A DNA stretch of 64,000 bases from Bacteroidales bacterium (lineage in GTDB: Bacteria > Bacteroidota > Bacteroidia > Bacteroidales > UBA1402), in contig JAJFTH010000004.1 of the NCBI GenBank assembly GCA_021373135.1, forward strand, positions 124,001 to 188,000, in the 5' to 3' direction. The notes beneath the pieces were generated by a model. It saw only the letters and a list, made by a program, of their open reading frames with translations. It did not search any database and was not told the origin of the DNA. How positions within the stretch are numbered: the first letter of the stretch is position 1; each line of letters opens with the position of its first letter. Positions 36,399 through 44,423 of this stretch are shown here, one piece after another. A program made the position numbers and the translations under genes.

Positions 36399-36953
36399 TT
36401 ATTGTATTAATTCCTGCCTGATATCTTTTAGTTGTTTATAATAGGAAGGTGTAAACCCTGTCACTTTCTTGAATTGATTGGATAGATGAGCCACACTGCT
36501 GTAATTCATTTTCCAGGCTATTTCCGTCAAGTTTAATTCACTATATATGATCAGTTCCTTGATGTGTTCAATTTTTTGGAAAATCAGGAATTGCCCGATG
36601 GTAATGCCTTGTACTTCCGAAAACAAATTGGCCATATACGTATAATCCCTATCTAATTTTTCATTCAGAAAATCCGGCAAGTTGATTTTTAACATCCCGT
36701 CCAAATCCTGGACCATTTCAATGATGCAAATTTTTATCTTTTCAACCAAGATGCCTCTTTTATCTTCCATCAATTCAAGTCCCGAATCATTTAACTTGAT
36801 TTTCAGCTGTTCACGTTGCACGACCGACAGATCTTCCATGATATCAACCTCTCCCAAATCAACAACCACATAATGAAGCCCAAGAGTCTTCAACGCTTCT
36901 TTCACCGCCATTTTACAGCGGGCACTGACCATATATTTGATGTACAGTTTCAA
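36399..36953 (-). CDS. AraC-family transcriptional regulator (paralogue 1)
   Basis: 184 residues. The N-terminal 75 residues (MKLYIKYMVSARCKM, HYVVVDLGEVDI) form a small alpha/beta domain with a Cys in RCKM. This resembles a ferredoxin-like or HMA-like fold, not the usual cupin sensor. The C-terminal 100 residues are an AraC helix-turn-helix (YTYMANLFSEVQGITIGQFL for the first helix-turn-helix; LTEIAWKMNYSSVAHLSNQFKKVTGFTPSYYK for the second). It is the first gene of an operon with the hybrid kinase (7 bp gap) and the single receiver, and is itself behind site D, which implies autoregulation. It is closely similar to the 37.1-37.7 kb protein. Confidence 0.88.
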   Translation of the reverse strand: MKLYIKYMVSARCKMAVKEALKTLGLHYVVVDLGEVDIMEDLSVVQREQLKIKLNDSGLELMEDKRGILVEKIKICIIEMVQDLDGMLKINLPDFLNEKLDRDYTYMANLFSEVQGITIGQFLIFQKIEHIKELIIYSELNLTEIAWKMNYSSVAHLSNQFKKVTGFTPSYYKQLKDIRQELIQ

Positions 36954-37026
36954 GGTATTAAAAATACTTTATATTTTGATTATGTTAATATTATAGAAAC
37001 ATTTTATTACACAAAATCATACAGTA

Positions 37027-37091
37027 TAAAGTTGAGAAACTTATTCACGGAATATTTTACACATCTTTGGAAATAAGTTACATCATTCACA
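37027..37091 (-). promoter_or_regulatory. Shared activator-type promoter, site D (AraC-hybrid kinase-receiver operon)
   Basis: On the minus strand TGTGAA lies at 37091-37086, TGTAA at 37082-37078 and TGTAA at 37061-37057. After 22 bp comes CAACTTTA (37034-37027), a weak -7 element. The ATG at 36953 is 73 nt further. Confidence 0.7.
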
Positions 37092-37143
37092 CATATTTGC
37101 CGAATGCTATAAAATTTTAGAAACTTTTGAAAACAATTCAGAA

Positions 37144-37704
37144 TCAAACGTTTTCGAGATTGGCCATCCGCTTTTTCTTCAGTTTTTTGTAGTAGGAAGG
37201 AGTCAGGCCTGTCACCTTCTTGAATTGATTGGATAAATGAGCCACGCTGCTGTAGTTCAGTTTGTAGGAAATTTCAGAAAGGTTCAGTTCATCATATAAC
37301 AACAGCTCTTTTACCCGTTCAATCTTATGGATAATGATGAATTGCTGAATCGTAATCCCTTTTACTTCTGAAAAGATATTGGAAAGGTAGGTATAATCGT
37401 AACCCAATTTTTCACTGATAAAATCGGAGTAATTCACTTTTGGAACCTCCTCCGAATAGTGGATCATTTCGACAATCACATTAATGATTTTTTCAATCAG
37501 TATGGATTTTTTATTGTCCAGCAATTCCAAACCTGACTGAAGGAGGTTCATCTTCAACTGATCGTGCTGATCCTGCGTTAGTTCACCCATAATCTCGACC
37601 GCACCCAAATCAACCACGACAAAGGGTATTCCCAGCTTCTTGAGCTCCTCCTTGACCAACATCTTGCACCGCAAGCTGACCATATACTTGACATATAGCT
37701 TCAT
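37144..37704 (-). CDS. AraC-family transcriptional regulator (paralogue 2)
   Basis: From the ATG at 37704 the protein has 186 residues and aligns end to end with the neighbouring AraC protein: MKLYVKYMVSLRCKM, FVVVDLGAVEIM, DYTYLSNIFSEVKGITIQQF and SSVAHLSNQFKKVTGLTPSYYKKLK. The upstream open stretch to 37782 lacks conservation with the paralogue and is excluded. The two recognition helices (SSVAHLSNQFKKVTG) are identical, so both should bind the same DNA sites. It lacks a site of the shared type upstream, so it may be the constitutive member that starts the circuit. Confidence 0.88.
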   Translation of the reverse strand: MKLYVKYMVSLRCKMLVKEELKKLGIPFVVVDLGAVEIMGELTQDQHDQLKMNLLQSGLELLDNKKSILIEKIINVIVEMIHYSEEVPKVNYSDFISEKLGYDYTYLSNIFSEVKGITIQQFIIIHKIERVKELLLYDELNLSEISYKLNYSSVAHLSNQFKKVTGLTPSYYKKLKKKRMANLENV

Positions 37705-37845
37705 ATCAATTGCATTAAATATGTTAAAGTCTATACCTCGAACCTTTAGCCATAAAGGTACTGAAAAATCCTGACCATCCAACCTTTCCGTAAATTCGAA
37801 CAGGAGGCATATTCGGTCAGGATTATCAATCAGATTTTTTAGAAA

Positions 37846-39177
37846 TTATCCCCTCTGAAATCTATTTTCTGAGAAAACAGGCTTTTTCACTTTATTGAAT
37901 GACCTGTTTTTTTCCTGTCTTTCAAAAGGTTCAGCATTCGTTGAGGAGCCTTTTTTTTCTGTTCTCGGAGAAGAGTTCCTGTTGCTGGAATTTCTTTGCG
38001 GACGCTGAGATCTGGGTGCCTCCTTTATAACGACATGATTCATCAATGGATAAGGATGTACGTTATTCACCGGAATTTTTTTATTGATCAGATTCTGGAT
38101 ATCTTTCAAATATTCTTTTTCTTCCTCATCACAGAAACCGATGGCTATTCCGCTTGCTCCTGCCCTTCCGGTACGGCCGATACGATGGACATAAGACTCA
38201 GGGATGTTGGGCAACTCAAAATTGATGACATGAGTCAGATCGTCGATATCAATACCCCTGGCAGCAATATCTGTGGCAATCAAGGCACGTGTCAACTTAC
38301 ACTTGAAATTATTCAAGGCATTCTGTCTGGCGTTTTGAGATTTATTTCCATGGATGGCCTGTGCGGTAATCCCTGCTTTGGTGAGTTCTTTGGCAACTTT
38401 GTCCGCACCGTGTTTGGTACGCGTAAAAACCAGGACACGCTCTATACTTTTATCTTTCAGGATATCAACCAACAAATTCTTTTTGTTTTCTTTATCGACA
38501 AAATAAATGACCTGATTGATGGCATCTACCGTACTTGAAACCGGAGTCACCGATACCTTGGACGGATTTTTCAGGATGGTGTCCGCCAATTTAACAATAG
38601 CCGGAGGCATCGTGGCGGAGAAAAACAAGGATTGTCTTTTGACGGGCAGCTTGGCGATGACTTTTTTCACATCATGCACAAAACCCATATCCAACATTCT
38701 GTCAGCCTCATCCAACACAAAGAATTGAATATTGTTTAAGTTGATGAAACCTTGGTTCATCAGGTCCAGCAAACGTCCGGGAGTTGCAATTAAAACATCC
38801 ACCCCCTTGTGAAGCATTTCCACCTGAGGTTTTTGATTGACTCCTCCAAAAATGACCTCATATCTTAAGTTCAATTTTGTCCCGTAGCTTTCAAAGCTTT
38901 CGCCGATCTGTATGGCCAGTTCTCTGGTAGGAGTCAGAATCAAACTTTTGATTTGTCGTTTTCCAGGTGTCTTGTTTTTATCCTGACTCAGCAGTTGAAT
39001 AATGGGTATGGCAAAGGCTGCGGTTTTGCCTGTTCCTGTTTGCGCACAGCCAAGAATATCTTTTCTTTCAAGTATCAATGGAATGGCTTCTGCCTGAATG
39101 GGCGTCGGTGTAATGTATCCTTCTATTTTTAAAGCCTCAAGGATAGGCTCAATTAAATTCAAATTTTGAAATGACAT
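37846..39177 (-). CDS. rhlE: RhlE-type DEAD-box RNA helicase
   Basis: 443 residues. All DEAD-box motifs are visible in order: the Q motif (FQNLNL...GYITPTPIQ), AQTGTGKT, PTRELAIQI, TPGRLLDL, VLDEADRMLDMGF, SAT, VFTRTKHGADKV, ATDIAARGIDI and HRIGRTGR. The last 60 residues are basic, rich in Ser/Arg/Asn, and probably bind RNA. RhlE-like helicases help ribosome assembly and RNA decay, and are often induced by cold. The -7 element lies about 200 nt upstream of the ATG, leaving a long leader. Monocistronic. Confidence 0.93.
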   Translation of the reverse strand: MSFQNLNLIEPILEALKIEGYITPTPIQAEAIPLILERKDILGCAQTGTGKTAAFAIPIIQLLSQDKNKTPGKRQIKSLILTPTRELAIQIGESFESYGTKLNLRYEVIFGGVNQKPQVEMLHKGVDVLIATPGRLLDLMNQGFINLNNIQFFVLDEADRMLDMGFVHDVKKVIAKLPVKRQSLFFSATMPPAIVKLADTILKNPSKVSVTPVSSTVDAINQVIYFVDKENKKNLLVDILKDKSIERVLVFTRTKHGADKVAKELTKAGITAQAIHGNKSQNARQNALNNFKCKLTRALIATDIAARGIDIDDLTHVINFELPNIPESYVHRIGRTGRAGASGIAIGFCDEEEKEYLKDIQNLINKKIPVNNVHPYPLMNHVVIKEAPRSQRPQRNSSNRNSSPRTEKKGSSTNAEPFERQEKNRSFNKVKKPVFSENRFQRG

Positions 39178-39371
39178 AAATAGGTTGTTAGTTTTCAGAC
39201 CGGATAAAATAATATAAACACGCCATCACCGGCCTGATGAGAATGGATCCTTTTTGTGAACTGGAGTTTGATTGGAGAAATAATAATACTCAGAATTATT
39301 GACAGGAGAAGTTTGTCAATCAATCGATTTAACGTAGATGCGCATATAGCGACCACGACCCGATTCTTTAA
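39178..39371 (-). promoter_or_regulatory. Long structured 5' leader of the RhlE helicase gene
   Basis: About 190 nt of untranslated RNA between the probable transcription start and the helicase ATG. It contains a perfect 7-bp hairpin (ATTGACA at 39298-39304 / TGTCAAT at 39314-39320, 9-nt loop). A leader-based control, as known for some cold-responsive helicases, is possible; this is inference. Confidence 0.4.
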
Positions 39372-39378
39372 ATCCGGG

Positions 39379-39386
39379 CAAAGATA
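39379..39386 (-). promoter_or_regulatory. -7 element (TATCTTTG) of the RhlE helicase gene
   Basis: Minus-strand TATCTTTG, 201 nt before the ATG at 39177; the best -7 match in the gap. Confidence 0.5.
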
Positions 39387-39427
39387 CGTAAAATATTCCA
39401 CATTTAAGAATTTGTTAAAAAAGAGCA

Positions 39428-39467
39428 TAAAAAAGCCCATGGATCAACCGGCGGTTTCACCATGGGC
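39428..39467 (-). terminator. Intrinsic terminator of the DUF5009 gene
   Basis: Perfect 8-bp stem GCCCATGG / CCATGGGC with a 17-nt loop, followed on the minus strand by a TTTTTT run, starting 27 bp past the stop at 39494. Confidence 0.8.
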
Positions 39468-39493
39468 AAAATATCATTAAACTGTAGATCAAG

Positions 39494-40603
39494 TCAGACC
39501 TTGATGAATATATTTTTCTTGTAGAGATACCATAGGAACAGCCAGCAGACAGTAACATATCCGCAACCTAAAATCAATTCTCCTACAGGTTTAGGTACCA
39601 AAGCGATAAAACTACCCAAGAAAAAATCACTGACATCCGAAAATTTGATAACAGCCTGTGCCAGATAAATGGTGATGGAATTAAGCCCGATCACCCGGAA
39701 AAAGAAAGCCCATCTATCCCATTTTTTCACATCAACAATCCAATAGAAGGTTGCCAGAAGCGACAAACTGATGCCACCGGTCAAAAGCATAAAGGAGCTG
39801 GACCATAATGCCTTGTTGAAAGGAATGACCAAACTGGTCAGTTCGCCAAGTAAAATCAGGACTATACCAGCGGTCAAAAGCACCAGCGATTTACGGGATG
39901 GACTATGTTTACCCTGATTCTTCAGATAGGATCCTGCAACCATACCCAAAAGAGCGGTTGCAACAGCAGGAATCAAACTTAACAAACCTTCCGGATCATA
40001 AATTTCCTTATACAATTTTCCTGGAAGGAACCATCTGTCAAATTGTGCAACAATATTGTTTTCGGGCAAAAACGGATTCGAACCGACCGCATTAGGAGAT
40101 AGGACGAACAAATTGAGCAACCCGTAACCAATCACAATGCATCCGATCCATATCCCGACAAAAGTCATTTTCGGGGTGTACATATAAATGATGGTAGCCA
40201 GGAACCAGGCAATTCCGATATGGGCCAACACACTGGCAAACCGCGGATTATCAAATCCATTATGCAATAAGCCATTATACAAAACACCCAGCAAGACCAA
40301 AGTAAGAGCTCTCTTTAACAGATGAAGGCGAATCTTTGAATCTGATTCCTTTTTTTCACGTCTGCTTCCCAGTGAAAAAGGAAATGAGACACCGGCAATA
40401 AACAAGAAAAGCGGGAAGACTAAATCCATAAAACGAAAACCGTCCCAGGAGGCATGTTCCATTTGAATGTTACACCATGACAAGGTATTTCCACCGAAGA
40501 TGTCATAAAGAGAAGCCACAATCATTGGTGCCCCCATGATCCAGAACATGTCAAATCCACGCAATGCATCAAGGGATTGCAATCTTTTACCGATTTTTTC
40601 CAT
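39494..40603 (-). CDS. DUF5009/HGSNAT-like transmembrane acyltransferase
   Basis: 369 residues with about ten membrane helices. It starts RLQSLDALRGFDMFWIMG and has FMDLVFPLFLFIAGVSFPFSL, the signature of the COG4299 group related to human heparan-alpha-glucosaminide N-acetyltransferase. FFRVIGLNSITIYLAQAV marks the last helices. Members are thought to transfer acetyl groups across the inner membrane onto amino sugars, possibly in peptidoglycan or glycan salvage. Bacterial substrates are unproven. Monocistronic, with a strong terminator. Confidence 0.85.
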   Translation of the reverse strand: MEKIGKRLQSLDALRGFDMFWIMGAPMIVASLYDIFGGNTLSWCNIQMEHASWDGFRFMDLVFPLFLFIAGVSFPFSLGSRREKKESDSKIRLHLLKRALTLVLLGVLYNGLLHNGFDNPRFASVLAHIGIAWFLATIIYMYTPKMTFVGIWIGCIVIGYGLLNLFVLSPNAVGSNPFLPENNIVAQFDRWFLPGKLYKEIYDPEGLLSLIPAVATALLGMVAGSYLKNQGKHSPSRKSLVLLTAGIVLILLGELTSLVIPFNKALWSSSFMLLTGGISLSLLATFYWIVDVKKWDRWAFFFRVIGLNSITIYLAQAVIKFSDVSDFFLGSFIALVPKPVGELILGCGYVTVCWLFLWYLYKKNIFIKV

Positions 40604-40776
40604 TTACTAAAGATTTAAGATTCAAACGTTAATAATGAGGGGCCATCCCGACTGATTTAAGAATAGAATCAACTATAGGTTGGGGGTTGGCCAAACTTTC
40701 ATAGGACTATATTTTAATACCCAAAAGTATATATTTACTGTCATTTCTTAAAGTTTCCAGTGGTAAAAAATAAATG

Positions 40777-40784
40777 TATATTTG
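40777..40784 (+). promoter_or_regulatory. -7 element (TATATTTG) deciding the MGMT gene start
   Basis: TATATTTG, 23 nt before the ATG at 40808. An in-frame GTG at 40760 lies upstream of it and is excluded. Confidence 0.6.
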
Positions 40785-40807
40785 CCTACATCTTCAAACA
40801 ATCATCC

Positions 40808-41470
40808 ATGAGTTCATACACTCCCATCATCAATTCATTTGCAGTCCGGAATTCTGGCACAGATTGCATTCATGACCAGTTCGTCAGTATCATAGGCATG
40901 ACACCCGAAGAATTCAAAAATCAGGGAAAGAATCTGGTGATCCATTACAGTTTCGCAAAAGGTCCGTTCGGAAATATGCTGATTGCTTCGACCCACAAAG
41001 GCATTTGTCAAACAAGTCTTGCCAGGGATGAAAATACCGCCGTCGAAAATCTGAAAAAGAGTTTTCCGAAAGCAACTTTCCGGCAAGTGAATGAAGCTTT
41101 GCATCAAAATGCCTTATCCATTTTTGCCAAGAAGTTGCCACCCGATCCTATCATCCTGCATCTGAAAGGTACCGATTTTCAACTGGAGGTGTGGAAGGCT
41201 TTATTGAAAATCCCGATGGGAAAACTTGTCTCTTACGGCGATATTGCCGGACAGACCCTTCACCCGAAAGCCTATAGGGCTGTCGGAACAGCCGTCGGTA
41301 ACAATCCTGTATTCTTTTTGATTCCCTGCCACAGAGTCATTCAGTCCGGTGGACTTATAGGCAACTATTTCTGGGGTACAGAAGTAAAAAAAGACATCAT
41401 CGAGTGGGAATCGAAAATCAATTTCGAGTCATCTTACTTCAAGAGATCAGCCAAGTCTTCTGGCAAATAA
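40808..41470 (+). CDS. ogt: Methylated-DNA-protein cysteine methyltransferase with AraC-domain remnant
   Basis: 220 residues. The C-terminal 100 hold the MGMT catalytic domain: FQLEVWKALLKIPMGKLVSYGDIA, YRAVGTAVGNNP and LIPCHRVI with the acceptor Cys174. The protein removes alkyl groups from O6 of guanine by irreversible transfer to this cysteine. The N-terminal 50 residues (HDQFVSIIGMTPEEFKNQGKNLVIHYSFA) resemble the last helix of an AraC helix-turn-helix plus the Ada linker. They look like the stub of an Ada-like AraC-MGMT fusion that lost its DNA-binding part. Its 3' end overlaps the alkaline phosphatase gene by 37 bp, tail to tail. Confidence 0.88.
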   Translation: MSSYTPIINSFAVRNSGTDCIHDQFVSIIGMTPEEFKNQGKNLVIHYSFAKGPFGNMLIASTHKGICQTSLARDENTAVENLKKSFPKATFRQVNEALHQNALSIFAKKLPPDPIILHLKGTDFQLEVWKALLKIPMGKLVSYGDIAGQTLHPKAYRAVGTAVGNNPVFFLIPCHRVIQSGGLIGNYFWGTEVKKDIIEWESKINFESSYFKRSAKSSGK

Positions 41471-43185
41471 AAAGTCTTGTTCTTATCGACATAAACCACG
41501 ACTGTCTGCAACTGTATCTCCTTCCCATTCAGATTGACCACGTTGGAATTTGCCTTGACTTTTAACTGTTTATCACCTTTTTTGACTGTCAGGACAGGAA
41601 AATCTTTCACTTCATCCGCATTGGAAGAATAATCCATTCCATTAAAAACAAGATTGTGTTTGGAAAAATATTTGGATGTCAGTGCCGGCAATTGATTTTC
41701 CAGATTTAAAAGCTTGCACAAATAATCGTTGATTTCAAAATTGTGGTAAACGCCTAATGGCAGGTCGCCCTTCGGATGGTAGGCAGCAAGGAAAACATCT
41801 TCTCCGGTATGGCCATTGGTTGTAAAACCAAAGCAAGTGACTTCGGTCATGAACTTGGCAAGTTGATATCCCAGGGATAACCCCTTTCTCTGTTCCTTTG
41901 GAACGGGACTTTTTGAATAATCGCTGCAATGGTTCAGAATATCCATTTGCTCCTCTGTCAACTCTATTCTCGTATATTTTTTTATCGAATCCCTGACAGC
42001 CAACGGATCTATTTCATTAATGATTCCTGCCATACCCTCAGCGGTTTTGGTGAAATGCAATACAGCATCAAACAACTGATCCTTGGTCAACCTGCTATAA
42101 TTGGGACAACTGGCCCGACCGATGCTCAAACCACTATTTCCATGATCAGGCAAAATGACGACAGCTGTGTTTCCATCTTTTTTTGCAAAATCAAGAGCCA
42201 CTTTGCAGGCGCGGTCAAAAGCCAAGAAATCGGTCATCATTCCAACCGGGTCATTGGCATGAGCAGCCCAATCCACCTTACTACCTTCGATCATCATAAA
42301 AAAGCCCTTTTTATTTATGGACAAAGTCTTGATGGCAGTGGCCGTCATTTCTTCCAGACTTGGTGTCGTTTGAGGATTTCTGTCCAAATCAAAAGGCATG
42401 TCCATGGGTTCAAAAAGGCTCCAAAGTTTCTTTCCTGAATAATTGCGCAATCCGTTCACATCATCCAACATCACATCATAGCCATTTGCTTTCAGAAACT
42501 CTTGCTGGTCTTTTTTCAACAGACTGACGCCGCCTCCGATCACCACATCCAAATGATTGTGAACCATCTGAGAACAAATATTCGTATAATTACTGCGATC
42601 GTAGGAATGTGCAGAACAGTCTGCAGGAGTGGCATGAGGAAATTCACAGGTAAAGACCAGCCCCGTCGATTTTCCATAAATGAGTTTGGACGCTTCCAGC
42701 ACCGTCATCAAAGGTTGATAAGCCATGGTTGAATCCATCGGGTAAATATCATTATCCACGTCAGCAGGTGGATACGTTGAAACAAAACCTGTCCTTGATG
42801 AAAACCCAGTCATATAGCAGGAAGTCGTAGGTGCTGAATCTCCGATTGGAGCGTTGGAACAATTCGTACGGACAGTCCCGCAAATGAAAGGATCGATGTT
42901 CAAATCCGGTTTTGACGGATTCTGAATCCATTGATACCAACGTGCCGCCGAAACCGTTGACAGAGAACAACCATCCGGTATCATTACAATGACATTTTTT
43001 ACAGGACGTACCAAACGGTTATTCCGTCCGATCGCAACCTGTTCCTTATGATTCACTTGCCCGATATCGTTTCCTGCAAAAGCATTGAAATTACTAACGG
43101 ACAACAACGCAATAACGGATGTTGCAACAAAGGTTCTTTTAAAAATTCTACCGGTAATTGATAATAAGTTCATATCATTCTTCAT
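41434..43185 (-). CDS. phoA: Alkaline phosphatase (PhoA family), secreted
   Basis: 583 residues with a signal peptide (about 10-38). The catalytic core follows: NVIVMIPDGCS (metal-binding Asp), the nucleophile Ser in GDSAPTTSC, MIEGSKVDWAAHANDP, VILPDHGNSG, and the distal metal His in TNGHTGEDV. This gives the metal-ligand set of the alkaline phosphatase superfamily. It releases phosphate from phosphomonoesters in the periplasm. About 60 extra C-terminal residues form a small beta domain. A -7 element lies about 96 nt upstream, directly behind the terminator of the next gene. No Pho-box could be identified. Confidence 0.9.
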   Translation of the reverse strand: MKNDMNLLSITGRIFKRTFVATSVIALLSVSNFNAFAGNDIGQVNHKEQVAIGRNNRLVRPVKNVIVMIPDGCSLSTVSAARWYQWIQNPSKPDLNIDPFICGTVRTNCSNAPIGDSAPTTSCYMTGFSSRTGFVSTYPPADVDNDIYPMDSTMAYQPLMTVLEASKLIYGKSTGLVFTCEFPHATPADCSAHSYDRSNYTNICSQMVHNHLDVVIGGGVSLLKKDQQEFLKANGYDVMLDDVNGLRNYSGKKLWSLFEPMDMPFDLDRNPQTTPSLEEMTATAIKTLSINKKGFFMMIEGSKVDWAAHANDPVGMMTDFLAFDRACKVALDFAKKDGNTAVVILPDHGNSGLSIGRASCPNYSRLTKDQLFDAVLHFTKTAEGMAGIINEIDPLAVRDSIKKYTRIELTEEQMDILNHCSDYSKSPVPKEQRKGLSLGYQLAKFMTEVTCFGFTTNGHTGEDVFLAAYHPKGDLPLGVYHNFEINDYLCKLLNLENQLPALTSKYFSKHNLVFNGMDYSSNADEVKDFPVLTVKKGDKQLKVKANSNVVNLNGKEIQLQTVVVYVDKNKTFYLPEDLADLLK

Positions 43186-43281
43186 TTAAAATATACATTT
43201 CACCATCGTATCGTGGATTTCCTGCTTGCCACGAATCTGTTCCGGTTCATGTTTCAGCTCGGGACAAGTACAAACATCTTT

Positions 43282-43289
43282 CAAAGGTA
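43282..43289 (-). promoter_or_regulatory. -7 element (TACCTTTG) of the alkaline phosphatase gene
   Basis: Minus-strand TACCTTTG, 96 nt before the ATG at 43185 and immediately downstream of the nucleotidyltransferase terminator. Confidence 0.5.
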
Positions 43290-43290
43290 A

Positions 43291-43325
43291 CAAAAAGGTT
43301 GAACTCAAAACGAGCCCAACCTTTC
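43291..43325 (-). terminator. Intrinsic terminator of the nucleotidyltransferase gene
   Basis: AAAGGTTG / CAACCTTT stem (43294-43301 / 43317-43324), extended by CTC/GAG across a 2x2 internal loop, and followed on the minus strand by a T run. It begins 24 bp after the stop at 43349. Confidence 0.75.
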
Positions 43326-43348
43326 ACTTATTTTTTAAATTCTGTTAA

Positions 43349-44254
43349 TTACCAGAGTTTGGCCGGATAAACGCCTTTTTTAACCAGCGCATTGATTTTT
43401 TCAACCACAGTAGAACGATCTTCTGCGTAAGTCACTCCAAACCATTTTGATGGAGTATCCAAAACTTCACAAGTAATCGTCTTATTAACAATCAAATTAT
43501 TGACAACCGATGGAATAAAGTGCTCAGCTTTGATATTTCCTTCATTTTCAGTCAGAAAAGTTTTGAAATCCTCTTCGGAATACTGAAAATAATCAGGAGT
43601 AAATCCCCACATATTCATGGAAACGGGTGCGTTTTCGTCAACAGCGACCATCTGACCTTCTCCATCTCTATATTTTATCAACCCATCCGTATCACGAATG
43701 ACGTAAGTACGTTCAACGACGGTTGTAAGATTAGCCTGATCATCTTTGGAACATATGCCACGAGCCACTGAACCACTTTCAGAAAGGGTATTTCCAATTC
43801 GATAACCAACCATGCAATATTCATTTTTCTTGCCTTCCATTTTGGACAACCAGTCTGCCAAAACAGTAAAGCTTTCTCTACCATAGAAATCATCCGCATT
43901 GATTACTGCAAATGGTTCATTGATAACTTCTTTTCCCATCAAAAGCGCATGATTGGTTCCCCAAGGTTTCACCCGGTCCGCAGGACAAACATAACCCTTC
44001 GGAAGATAATCCAACTCTTGAAAAACAATTTCGACAGGGATCAACCCTTTATATTTATTGACAACGATGTTCTTAAAGTCTTCTTCAAAAAAATGACGGA
44101 TCACGAAAACGACTTTACCAAAACCGGCACGAACGGCATCATAAATTGAATAATCCATGATGGTTTCTCCGCTTGGTCCAAGGCCATCCATTTGTTTAAG
44201 GCCTCCATAACGGCTACCCATCCCTGCTGCTAAAACAAAAAGAGTTGGTTTCAT
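43349..44254 (-). CDS. Sugar-phosphate nucleotidyltransferase
   Basis: 301 residues from the ATG at 44254. The N-terminal FVLAAGMGSRYGGLKQMDGLGPSGE is the nucleotide-binding signature of sugar-nucleotide pyrophosphorylases, with the conserved Gly-rich loop and Lys. FAVINADDFYG carries the metal-binding Asp. It should join a sugar-1-phosphate to a nucleotide for glycan synthesis in the cytoplasm. Similar Bacteroidota proteins are annotated generally, and I cannot choose between dTDP-, UDP- or GDP-sugars. The -7 element is 39 nt upstream; a strong terminator follows. Confidence 0.85.
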   Translation of the reverse strand: MKPTLFVLAAGMGSRYGGLKQMDGLGPSGETIMDYSIYDAVRAGFGKVVFVIRHFFEEDFKNIVVNKYKGLIPVEIVFQELDYLPKGYVCPADRVKPWGTNHALLMGKEVINEPFAVINADDFYGRESFTVLADWLSKMEGKKNEYCMVGYRIGNTLSESGSVARGICSKDDQANLTTVVERTYVIRDTDGLIKYRDGEGQMVAVDENAPVSMNMWGFTPDYFQYSEEDFKTFLTENEGNIKAEHFIPSVVNNLIVNKTITCEVLDTPSKWFGVTYAEDRSTVVEKINALVKKGVYPAKLW

Positions 44255-44293
44255 TATAAGTATAAATTTAAAAATTAATGTTTTTTGAGTGAG

Positions 44294-44301
44294 CAAAGTT
44301 A
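44294..44301 (-). promoter_or_regulatory. -7 element (TAACTTTG) of the nucleotidyltransferase gene
   Basis: Minus-strand TAACTTTG, 39 nt before the ATG at 44254; divergent partner of the element at 44328. Confidence 0.5.
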
Positions 44302-44327
44302 CAGATAAAATATAAAAAAAAGAAGTG

Positions 44328-44335
44328 TATCTTTG
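44328..44335 (+). promoter_or_regulatory. -7 element (TATCTTTG) of the cyclophilin gene
   Basis: TATCTTTG, 88 nt before the ATG at 44424. Confidence 0.5.
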
Positions 44336-44423
44336 TCGGCTAAAAATAAAAATAGTAATTCTATAAAATTACATTTTGTTCTTACCCGGTAAGAATCATT
44401 TTTTCATATTAATCATCCATAAC

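Noticed and set aside
39195..39440. 81-codon minus-strand frame upstream of the RhlE helicase
   Set aside because: It spans the -7 element and the neighbouring terminator, and has no domain or conserved look.
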